Source of the DNA: an uncultured Lachnospiraceae bacterium
GTDB taxonomy: Bacteria > Bacillota_A > Clostridia > Lachnospirales > Lachnospiraceae
Reading direction: 5' to 3'
Assembly (NCBI GenBank): GCA_946630765.1
Contig: CAMOZF010000059.1
Coordinates: 1-8,790 of the forward strand
Length of the DNA: 8,790 nt
Part shown: positions 1 to 5,072 of the stretch, in pieces
Layout: each line of letters opens with the position of its first letter
Numbering within the stretch: position 1 is the stretch's first letter
The notes under the pieces: model-generated
What the model saw: only the letters and a program-made list of their open reading frames with translations
Databases searched by the model: none
Told to the model about the DNA's origin: nothing
Position numbers and translations under genes: made by a program

Positions 1-9
1 CTCGGCGAG

Positions 10-993
10 TTATGCCCTGCCGGAGGCGAGACGTTCCTTCCACACGCCGGCCATGATGAAGGCGGCCTGCGCCTCGCAGGAGGTTCCCTGCCGGAGGAAG
101 TCGGGACAGCCGCAGACCTCGTGAAGGAGGCCGAATTCGTCCATCGAGCCGGCGACCGCTTGGTATGCGCGGTCAGCAGCTTCCAGATAATCGGATGAAA
201 GGTCGCCGGTAAGCACCGAGCGGTAGATAAAGGCGGCCGTCATGACAGCTGAAGTGCCGTCAATAAAGCTGTCGGGTTCGTCGAGAATATCGTGGAAGCG
301 GCCGTCCTCGGTCTGATAGGGAAGAAGCGCCGAAAGGAGGCTGTTTCCGAGGGACTGAAGCTCCTTTACGAGGTCCTCCCGGCCGGCCTTACAGGCTTCC
401 TCCACGACGCGCCGAATGCCCATCAGCGTCCATCCGTTTCCGGTCGCCCAGCGTTTTTTACGGACAAATTTCCCGGTCCCGGCGTCATAGATGTGGAACA
501 TCAGGCCGGTTTCCGGGTCTCTTAAATATTTCGAGAGGCCGCGGATCTGCTGCGCCGCATCCTCAAGATCCCCCATGACCGCAAGAAAAGGCGGCGCCAT
601 GTACATCGAATCGATCCAGAGCTGCGCCGGGGAAAAATCAGGGTTATTGGAGGTCTCATTGTGCCACAGGACCCCGTCCTCCGTGCGCGGCGCCTGCTCC
701 TTCAGAAAGCGGAACATCCGCTCGGCGCCTTCCTTGTAGAAGGGGTCGCCGGTGAGCTCCCAGGCCCGGTAAACGACCTCTCCGTTACTCGCGGGATCCG
801 TCACCGCGTAATTGGCATTGATGACCGCAAGACGGCCGTCCGGCTGCTGCCGCATCACCGCGTCATGCGCCATATTCACCCAGACCGCGGTTTCGCCGGC
901 TTCGTACATTGCCTGCGCCGCCGTTCCCTGTTCCCAGGGATAGCGCTGAATGGCCAGCATGGCCGCTGCCGCTTTTTTCAATGTTTCATTCAT
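10..993 (-). CDS. GH88/GH105 family unsaturated glucuronyl/rhamnogalacturonyl hydrolase
   Basis: Probable cytosolic glycoside hydrolase that removes the unsaturated uronic acid left at the non-reducing end of oligosaccharides by polysaccharide lyases. The family acts by hydrating the 4,5 double bond. The 327-residue protein has no signal peptide and reads as an (alpha/alpha)6 barrel throughout. Family landmarks are an N-terminal WEQG motif (residues 20-23), LWIDSMYM (125-132) where D128 matches the catalytic Asp of YteR-type enzymes, WATGNGW (182-188), a DEPDSFIDGTSA segment (238-249) and GTSCEAQA near 303-310. The ATG is preceded by GGGAGGAG with 6 nt spacing. It is the last visible gene of the leftward operon, 57 nt after the thioesterase gene. 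It is slightly shorter than the usual 340-380 residues but looks complete. Substrate (rhamnogalacturonan, glucuronan or other uronic disaccharide) cannot be told from sequence. The family call is strong and the exact activity is inferred. Confidence 0.88.
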   Translation of the reverse strand: MNETLKKAAAAMLAIQRYPWEQGTAAQAMYEAGETAVWVNMAHDAVMRQQPDGRLAVINANYAVTDPASNGEVVYRAWELTGDPFYKEGAERMFRFLKEQAPRTEDGVLWHNETSNNPDFSPAQLWIDSMYMAPPFLAVMGDLEDAAQQIRGLSKYLRDPETGLMFHIYDAGTGKFVRKKRWATGNGWTLMGIRRVVEEACKAGREDLVKELQSLGNSLLSALLPYQTEDGRFHDILDEPDSFIDGTSAVMTAAFIYRSVLTGDLSSDYLEAADRAYQAVAGSMDEFGLLHEVCGCPDFLRQGTSCEAQAAFIMAGVWKERLASGRA

Positions 994-1050
994 GCTCGTC
1001 TCCTCCCTTCTGTCATCCTGAAAAAGATTCCGAACCAGGCAAAGGCCTGA

Positions 1051-1776
1051 TTATCTCAGCTTCGCGTAAAATACATTTTTCCCTTCGTCATTTCGGGCCG
1101 CGAGAAGAAGGCTGCCGTCCGCGTCAAATTTACGGACAAAATGCAGCGTCTCTCCCTCATAGCTCTGCGAGGCATAGTGCCCCTCGAGGAAAGAAAACGC
1201 CTGCCGGTCAAGCGCCTCGGTGCTGAAGCAGCCGAAAAGCGCCCGGATATAGGCGACGTGGTTCATGTGGCCGCCGAGGTCCAGATCGGTTGAAACGATC
1301 CGGTGCGTGCCGATCTCCTCCGCCTCGGTGAAATTCCGGTCGAAGCGGCTGAAAAGCTCCGGGAAAACATCCGGCTCCGTATACTGAAGGCCCTCCGGGA
1401 AAATGGTTTCCGGCGGGACAATGCGCTGTGTCTTCATATTGAGCACCGCCCATTCGGTCTTGCCGCGCGCGATAATCCGATCGCCCTGACGGATCAGATA
1501 TTCACGGTCGCAGCGGACGCGCTCCGGGCGCATCGGCCAGGTGGAAAGCTCCGCCGATTCCATCATCTGCGGCCGGCTCTGAAGCGCCACCATCACCTTT
1601 GCCGTAATCCAGAAAAGGTCCTTTTCCATCATGGCCTTCATGCCGACGCCGATGTCCTCTGCGTGAAGCGTCGCGGCGTCCATGAAAAGCTCCGAGCAGG
1701 CGGGAAGAGAAAGCGTCCCCGTGTGGTCACAGTGAGAAGCATTGATAATTAGTGTCTGGTCAAGTCGATTGTGCAT
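1051..1776 (-). CDS. Acyl-ACP thioesterase (FatA/FatB-type, double hot-dog)
   Basis: Probable cytosolic thioesterase that releases fatty acids from acyl-acyl carrier protein. The 241-residue product has the two-hot-dog layout of the family. The first domain (about 1-130) has DIGVG (41-45), LFWITAK (54-60) and STWPMRPER (78-86). The second has STDLDLGGHMNHVAYI (162-177), in which D166, H170 and N172 match the conserved catalytic-region Asp/His/Asn. Relatives usually read DLDxNGHVNN, so the first Asn of that motif is Gly here. The frame is open 114 nt further upstream, but that would overlap the kinase gene by about 90 nt and adds low-complexity, unconserved residues. The ATG at 1776 has AAGGA 10 nt upstream in the 22-nt gap after the kinase stop, so I take it as the start. 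A lipid enzyme is unexpected inside a sugar-phosphate operon. Confidence 0.85.
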   Translation of the reverse strand: MHNRLDQTLIINASHCDHTGTLSLPACSELFMDAATLHAEDIGVGMKAMMEKDLFWITAKVMVALQSRPQMMESAELSTWPMRPERVRCDREYLIRQGDRIIARGKTEWAVLNMKTQRIVPPETIFPEGLQYTEPDVFPELFSRFDRNFTEAEEIGTHRIVSTDLDLGGHMNHVAYIRALFGCFSTEALDRQAFSFLEGHYASQSYEGETLHFVRKFDADGSLLLAARNDEGKNVFYAKLR

Positions 1777-1786
1777 ACAAACAGTG

Positions 1787-1791
1787 TCCTT
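1787..1791 (-). promoter_or_regulatory. Ribosome binding site deciding the thioesterase start
   Basis: The minus strand reads AAAAAGGAC here, with AAGGA ending 10 nt before the ATG at 1776-1774. It lies in the 22-nt gap between the kinase stop codon and the thioesterase. This supports the short start over the longer open frame that begins inside the kinase gene. Confidence 0.7.
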
Positions 1792-1798
1792 TTTAAAA

Positions 1799-2695
1799 TC
1801 AGAACTGATAGTTTTCAACCTCGGAAAGGCGCGGAATCGAAGGAACCGCGCCGAGGCGTGTGACGCAGATCGCGGAAGCGCGCGAACCAAGATCCAGCGA
1901 CTCCTTCACGGAAAGTCCGCGTGCGATGCCGGAGATAAAGTAGCCGGCAAAGGTGTCCCCCGCCCCTGTCGAGTCGATGGCCTTCACCCGGTAGGCCTGC
2001 TGACGGATCAGTTCGTTTCCGTCAAAATACAGGCTTCCTTCGGCGCCGAGCGTCATGATAATCGTGGTTTCCGGCAGCATTTCGCGAAGCCGCCGTACGG
2101 TATTTTCCGGACTGTCCTTCACGCCTGAGAGCTTCTCGCCCTCGAAATCATTCAGAAGCAGCCAGTGCGCATAGGAAAGCTCCGGCATGCCGATCAGCCA
2201 GTCATAGAACGGCGCAGGCGTCAGCGCGACGCGGATGCCCTTCTCATGGCAGGCCCGAAGAAGGTAGGGAAGGTGCGCGGTTTCATTCTGCGTGACCAGA
2301 ATGTCCCCCGCCGAAAAGTCCGACAGCACCGCGTCGATATCCGCCTCCGTGACTGCGGCATTTGCCCCGCCGTAGAGAATGCTCGTATTGGTCCCGTCCG
2401 GGCAGACCGCCATCATCGCGTTTCCGGTCGGCACCTCCGGATCGATCAGAAGGTGCGCCGTATTCATCTCGGGAACGCCGGAGAGCACCTCGAACAGCGA
2501 TTTTCCGTCCGTTCCGATCTTTCCGGCAAAATACATCTGCACGCCGGCGCGCGCGACGGCAAGCCCCTGATTGAAGCCCTTTCCGCCGAAATTCTCCTGA
2601 TAATGCGAAGACATCAGCGTTTCCGAACGCACCGGAAGATGCGGTACCTGATACACGAGGTCGCGGTTTACCGACCCGAATACACAGATTTTCAT
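1799..2695 (-). CDS. PfkB/ribokinase-family carbohydrate kinase
   Basis: ATP-dependent sugar kinase of the ribokinase/PfkB fold, 298 residues, probably cytosolic. The N-terminal substrate motif GGKGFNQG lies at 37-44. The C-terminal PfkB signature DSTGAGDTFAG is at 241-251, with D247 the expected catalytic base and the GAGD anion hole. A tail resembling bacterial RbsK (VTRLGAVPSIP, 278-288) is also present. These features fit ribokinase better than fructokinase, but substrate assignment within this family is unreliable. With rpiB and rpe just upstream, ribose or another pentose, or a ketohexose such as allulose, are plausible substrates. The ATG at 2695 is chosen because AAAGGGGA lies 4 nt upstream. 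A GTG at 2710 in the same frame overlaps the manA stop (GTGA) and would add five residues, but it has a weaker context. No partner transporter is in view. Confidence 0.88.
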   Translation of the reverse strand: MKICVFGSVNRDLVYQVPHLPVRSETLMSSHYQENFGGKGFNQGLAVARAGVQMYFAGKIGTDGKSLFEVLSGVPEMNTAHLLIDPEVPTGNAMMAVCPDGTNTSILYGGANAAVTEADIDAVLSDFSAGDILVTQNETAHLPYLLRACHEKGIRVALTPAPFYDWLIGMPELSYAHWLLLNDFEGEKLSGVKDSPENTVRRLREMLPETTIIMTLGAEGSLYFDGNELIRQQAYRVKAIDSTGAGDTFAGYFISGIARGLSVKESLDLGSRASAICVTRLGAVPSIPRLSEVENYQF

Positions 2696-2699
2696 AGCT

Positions 2700-2707
2700 T
2701 CCCCTTT
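2700..2707 (-). promoter_or_regulatory. Ribosome binding site of the sugar kinase
   Basis: Minus-strand AAAGGGGA spans the end of manA and sits 4 nt before the ATG at 2695. It selects this ATG over the in-frame GTG at 2710 and suggests that the kinase is translated from the same message as manA, with coupling likely. Confidence 0.65.
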
Positions 2708-3633
2708 CACAGCGCCGAAGGGCGCGCCATCATGGTCTTTTTTCCGTAAAGCGGCACTTCTTCGCCCGGAAGAAGCACGAGAGTCGTGCCCATGCGGATC
2801 CGGACGCCTTCTTCGATAAAATCCGCCGAAGGGTCCAGAATCGTAAGTACTTCGAGCGTTTCGGAGACATTCCGATAAGCCGGAAGGCCCGAAAGAAGCC
2901 GCGTCGCATACATCCGCTCCCGGATTTCCCGGGAGGCGCCGACCCTTTCCTGATCCGCTTCGTAGCGCCTTGCAGACGGCCGGTTTTCCGGCTTCAGGGC
3001 CTGAAGCGCCTTCTCAATATGCAGCTCCCGCGTGTTCCCTTCCGCATCCTTCCGGTTGAAGTCGAAAAAGCGGTAGGTGAACTCCGAGTTTTCCTCAATT
3101 TCGTATACCAGAGACCCCGCGCTCATCGAATGCAGCGTTCCGGCCGGAATAAAGACATAATCGCCCCGATGAATCGGCAGGCGCGCGGTCACAAGGTCAA
3201 TCCGGTCCTCCCGAAGGAGCTTCCGAACCTCGGAAACATTCTCCGCCGTACAGCCGCAGTAGATGCTTCCGGACGCAGGCGCCTCAAGAAAATACCAGGA
3301 CTCATTCTTGCCCCACTGCACGGATTCCAGTCTTCTTGCACATTCATCGTCCGGGTGCACCTGAACGGACAGCGCCTCCTGCGCCTCCACAAGGCAGATC
3401 ACAAGCGGGAAATGCGAGAACTGTGACAGGCCGTATTTTCCTTTATTTTCCTCGAAAAATGTATGAAAGCTCTGCCCTTTCAGGGCGCCGTTTGCGATCT
3501 CATTGCAGCTTCCGGAAACATCGTCAAAAAGGCCGTAGAGATGCCCCACGCGCTTTGCATCCGTCTGGGCATAGGGCTTCAGCTTTTCTCCGCCCCAGAT
3601 CGTTTCGTGGGCGATCGGCTTCAGTATCAGCAT
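2707..3633 (-). CDS. manA: Mannose-6-phosphate isomerase, class I (cupin)
   Basis: Zinc-dependent isomerase interconverting mannose-6-phosphate and fructose-6-phosphate, 308 residues, the usual length for short Firmicute type I enzymes. Visible landmarks are IWGGEKL near the N-terminus (12-18) and LSVQVHPDD (89-96). KNESWYFLE (109-117), PAGTLHSM (163-170) and EENSEFTYRFFDFNR (180-194) follow. By comparison with the Bacillus enzyme, Q91, H93, E111 and H168 are the metal ligands and R188 the conserved active-site arginine. The segment near 29-37 that usually reads GExW is GHLYGLF here, which may mark a divergent subgroup. The ATG is preceded by AAGGG with 8 nt spacing and lies 4 nt after the rpiB stop codon. 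Within this operon it channels a hexose phosphate into fructose-6-phosphate. Another aldose-6-phosphate substrate cannot be excluded. Confidence 0.9.
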   Translation of the reverse strand: MLILKPIAHETIWGGEKLKPYAQTDAKRVGHLYGLFDDVSGSCNEIANGALKGQSFHTFFEENKGKYGLSQFSHFPLVICLVEAQEALSVQVHPDDECARRLESVQWGKNESWYFLEAPASGSIYCGCTAENVSEVRKLLREDRIDLVTARLPIHRGDYVFIPAGTLHSMSAGSLVYEIEENSEFTYRFFDFNRKDAEGNTRELHIEKALQALKPENRPSARRYEADQERVGASREIRERMYATRLLSGLPAYRNVSETLEVLTILDPSADFIEEGVRIRMGTTLVLLPGEEVPLYGKKTMMARPSAL

Positions 3634-3637
3634 CGGA

Positions 3638-4081
3638 TCAGCCCTTTTCCTCGATCGCCGAGATCATGTCCACGCGCCGCGCATGGCGTCCGCCTTCGAA
3701 TTCCGCATCCAGAAAGGCGCCAACAATCATCTTCGCAAGCTCCGGCCCGATGACGCGCGCGCCGAAAGCGACAATATTCGCATTGTTGTGCCGCCGCGCA
3801 AGTTCTGCCGAATACGGCTCCGAGCAGACGACCGCACGGATGCCGTGCACCTTATTAGCCGCAAGAGAAATCCCGACGCCGGTGCCGCAGATCAGGACGC
3901 CCAGATCCGCTTCCTTCGCCGCAACCGCACGCGCAACCTTCTCTCCGTAAACCGGATAGTCGCAACTCTCCGTCGAATCGGTGCCGTAATTCACAACTTC
4001 ACAGCCTCTCTCCTCGAGATAGCCAATGATTTCCTTCTTCATTTCCAGCGCGGTATGGTCATTTCCGATCGCGATCTTCAT
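3638..4081 (-). CDS. rpiB: Ribose-5-phosphate isomerase B (or allose-6-phosphate isomerase)
   Basis: RpiB/LacAB-family sugar-phosphate isomerase interconverting ribose-5-phosphate and ribulose-5-phosphate; relatives also isomerise allose-6-phosphate. The 147-residue protein aligns end to end, from memory, with Escherichia coli RpiB. It has the NDH motif at 7-9 and LICGTGVGIS (63-72) with catalytic C65. SEPYSAELARRHNN (87-100) carries H98, and EGGRHARRV (129-137) carries the phosphate-binding R132 and R136. C65 and the GTGVG anion hole place it in the Cys-type subgroup rather than the mycobacterial Glu type. Its ATG overlaps the rpe stop codon as ATGA, and GGGAG lies 8 nt upstream within the end of rpe, so translational coupling is likely. 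Beside an epimerase and a PfkB kinase it fits pentose or rare-hexose entry into central metabolism. Confidence 0.95.
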   Translation of the reverse strand: MKIAIGNDHTALEMKKEIIGYLEERGCEVVNYGTDSTESCDYPVYGEKVARAVAAKEADLGVLICGTGVGISLAANKVHGIRAVVCSEPYSAELARRHNNANIVAFGARVIGPELAKMIVGAFLDAEFEGGRHARRVDMISAIEEKG

Positions 4082-4737
4082 TCTTCATTCTCCCTTCTCA
4101 TTCTTGACAGAATTTCCTGATAGCCCTCGCTTTTTCCGAAAAGCGCGGAGGTTCCGAGCACAAAGCCGTCCACACCGACTTTGTGCATTTCCCGCACCCG
4201 CTCCTCGGAGCAGGCGCCGTCGAGCATCAGCGTGAAGGCGTATTTCTGTTTGAGCGCCGCAAGTTCCTTCAGCGTCTCCGTCACATTTTCCACATACTTC
4301 TGACCGGCAAAGCCCGGGTTCACGCCCATCGCGAGCACATAATCACAGTGATCAAGCAGCGGCTCCACCGAAGAAACCGCCGTGCCGGGATTTACCGCAA
4401 TGCCGCTTTTTGCGCCAAGCGACCGGATCAGCTGAAGCGTCCGAAGCGGGTGGTATTCCGCATTCGGATGGATGTAGACAATCTTCGCCCCGAGCGCGAT
4501 GAATTTCTCGACGTACTGCCCGGGATTTTCAATCATCAGATGCACATCACAGGGCATTTCCGCCGCCTTGCAGATATATTCGATGTCCTGAAGCCCCATG
4601 CCGAAATTCGGCACATACCGGCCGTCCATGACGTCCAGATGCAGAATATCCGCACCGGCTTCCTTCAGCGCCAGGACCTCTTCGGACAGATTTCCGTACG
4701 ATGCGCACATCATCGACGGACAGAGATAGATTTTCAT
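4078..4737 (-). CDS. rpe: Ribulose-phosphate 3-epimerase family (Rpe/AlsE-like)
   Basis: Metal-dependent TIM-barrel epimerase of the Rpe family, 219 residues. Ribulose-5-phosphate/xylulose-5-phosphate interconversion is the usual activity. CPSMM (6-10), LHLDVMDGRYVPNFG (32-46), CDVHLMIENP (63-72) and VNPGFAGQKY (139-148) are clear. The four expected metal ligands H33, D35, H66 and D173 are present. The C-terminal part departs from the standard pattern: the usual EVDGG is MLDGA (171-175), and VLGTSALFG (193-201) resembles the allulose-6-phosphate epimerase AlsE more than housekeeping Rpe. The ATG is chosen because conservation starts there and AAAGGA lies 11 nt upstream. The frame stays open to 4965, but that extension crosses the predicted promoter and the palindromic repeat. 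It is the first gene of the operon and overlaps rpiB by ATGA. The family is certain; allulose-6-phosphate as substrate is a possibility. Confidence 0.92.
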   Translation of the reverse strand: MKIYLCPSMMCASYGNLSEEVLALKEAGADILHLDVMDGRYVPNFGMGLQDIEYICKAAEMPCDVHLMIENPGQYVEKFIALGAKIVYIHPNAEYHPLRTLQLIRSLGAKSGIAVNPGTAVSSVEPLLDHCDYVLAMGVNPGFAGQKYVENVTETLKELAALKQKYAFTLMLDGACSEERVREMHKVGVDGFVLGTSALFGKSEGYQEILSRMRRENEE

Positions 4738-4748
4738 GAGGTTTTTGT

Positions 4749-4754
4749 TCCTTT
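4749..4754 (-). promoter_or_regulatory. Ribosome binding site of rpe
   Basis: Minus-strand AAAGGA lies 11 nt before the rpe ATG. The spacing is slightly long but it is the only good site near the conserved N-terminus, so it supports the short start rather than the long upstream open frame. Confidence 0.5.
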
Positions 4755-4806
4755 CGTGTATCCGTCTGTTTTTCGTGGATTCCATCTTCATTGTAATACA
4801 GCTTCC

Positions 4807-4858
4807 GGGCTTTTTCAAGCGGCATCTTTCCCCGAAAGCCCTGAAATCTCTTGAAAAA
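4807..4858. repeat. Nested, mutually exclusive inverted repeats in the rpe leader
   Basis: TTTTTCAAG (4811-4819) is a perfect inverted match to CTTGAAAAA (4850-4858), 30 nt apart. Two other pairings compete with it: GGGCTTT (4807-4813) with AAAGCCC (4835-4841), and CTTTC (4826-4830) with GAAAG (4834-4838). If leftward transcription starts near 4864, these arms form the first 60 or so nucleotides of the rpe-operon leader. The 4850-4858 arm also covers the -35 hexamer of the rightward promoter, so the pair could instead be a two-site operator. The pairings are directly visible; any regulatory role is inference. Confidence 0.45.
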
Positions 4859-4878
4859 ACGCCGGAAAGGGTTATAAT
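4851..4878 (+). promoter_or_regulatory. Predicted sigma-A promoter for the EEP-yhhN pair
   Basis: TTGAAA (4851-4856) and TATAAT (4873-4878) are separated by 16 nt. The -10 is a perfect consensus and the -35 differs at one or two positions from TTGACA. Start of transcription would be near 4885, giving a leader of about 190 nt that contains the entire palindromic repeat. It is the best promoter-like sequence in the gene-poor centre of the window. Confidence 0.55.
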
Positions 4879-4899
4879 ATTCATAACACCTTTTGTCAT
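4871..4899 (-). promoter_or_regulatory. Predicted promoter of the rpe operon, overlapping the divergent promoter
   Basis: On the minus strand, ATGACA (4899-4894) and TATAAC (4876-4871) are 17 nt apart, each one base from the sigma-A consensus. Transcription would start near 4864 with a leader of about 127 nt before rpe. The -10 shares four bases with the -10 of the rightward promoter, so the two should compete for polymerase. The -35 is exactly the terminal TGTCAT of the palindromic repeat. This is a pattern match only. Confidence 0.4.
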
Positions 4900-5043
4900 C
4901 CCGGGCGAGGGCATCGCCCCGGCCGGTATAGGCGCACAGAAATCTTTGATTTCGTCTTGCGCCATACCGAGCGAAGCGGGTGGGGAGAACCCATGACTTT
5001 GTCGATTTACTGATGGGATGTTTCGGCTTCGCTCGACATGACA
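4894..5043. repeat. TGTCAT-ended palindromic dispersed repeat (MITE-like)
   Basis: A 150-bp non-coding element starting TGTCAT and ending ATGACA. The first 17 nt match the inverted last 17 nt at 13 positions. Inside are a long hairpin (4925-4968; GGTAT...GAAATC against GATTTC...ATACC, roughly 20 bp with two small bulges and a TTT loop) and a perfect 9-bp pair, GAGCGAAGC (4969-4977) with GCTTCGCTC (5026-5034). A CCCAT/ATGGG pair (4990-4994, 5013-5017) is nested inside that. TGTCAT followed by CGAGCGAAGC is, to my recollection, a widespread bacterial dispersed repeat. No transposase gene and no clear target-site duplication are visible. It occupies most of the intergenic region between two divergent transcription units. 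Copy number cannot be judged from one window. Confidence 0.65.
4925..4968. other. Long hairpin inside the palindromic repeat
   Basis: The left arm 4925-4944 and right arm 4948-4968 pair almost fully around a 3-nt TTT loop. It is the strongest single stem-loop I see in the window. In the predicted rightward transcript it would form about 40 nt from the 5' end. There is no U-run after it in either direction, so it does not look like an intrinsic terminator. Confidence 0.6.
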
Positions 5044-5062
5044 GCTTTAAGCCGAGGCAATC

Positions 5063-5067
5063 GGAGG
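5063..5067 (+). promoter_or_regulatory. Ribosome binding site deciding the EEP hydrolase start
   Basis: GGAGG lies 5 nt before the ATG at 5073 and just outside the palindromic repeat. It fixes this ATG as the start, against the longer open frame from 4980, whose first 21 or so codons lie in the repeat. Confidence 0.8.
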
Positions 5068-5072
5068 TTTTC

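Noticed and set aside
661..1050. Plus-strand open frame opposite the GH88/105 gene
   Set aside because: Shadow frame of a clearly conserved gene; its composition follows the opposite strand's codons.
1022..1050. Possible terminator between thioesterase and hydrolase genes
   Set aside because: The minus strand has CAGGC-CTTT-GCCTG, but the stem is only 5 bp and the next T-run is about 10 nt away, so it does not meet an intrinsic terminator pattern.
1777..1890. Upstream extension of the thioesterase to 1890
   Set aside because: It overlaps the kinase gene by about 90 nt, is Arg/Ser-rich and unconserved, and the ATG at 1776 has its own ribosome site in the intergenic gap.
2165..2749. Plus-strand open frame of 194 codons opposite the kinase gene
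   Set aside because: Arg/His-rich shadow of a well-supported PfkB gene, with no motifs of its own.
4738..4965. Upstream extension of rpe to 4965
   Set aside because: It would cross the predicted promoter and the palindromic repeat. Family conservation begins exactly at the ATG at 4737.
4894..5043. CRISPR array or insertion sequence in the gene-poor centre
   Set aside because: There are no regularly spaced direct repeats and no transposase frame; the structure is palindromic, fitting a MITE-like repeat.
4980..5072. Upstream extension of the EEP gene to 4980
   Set aside because: Most of it lies in the repeat, while GGAGG and the conserved SFNIL motif point to the ATG at 5073.
4738..5072. tRNA, small RNA gene or known riboswitch in the intergenic region
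   Set aside because: No cloverleaf, T-loop motif or recognised riboswitch core was found; the structures seen are explained by the repeat and the leader inverted repeats.
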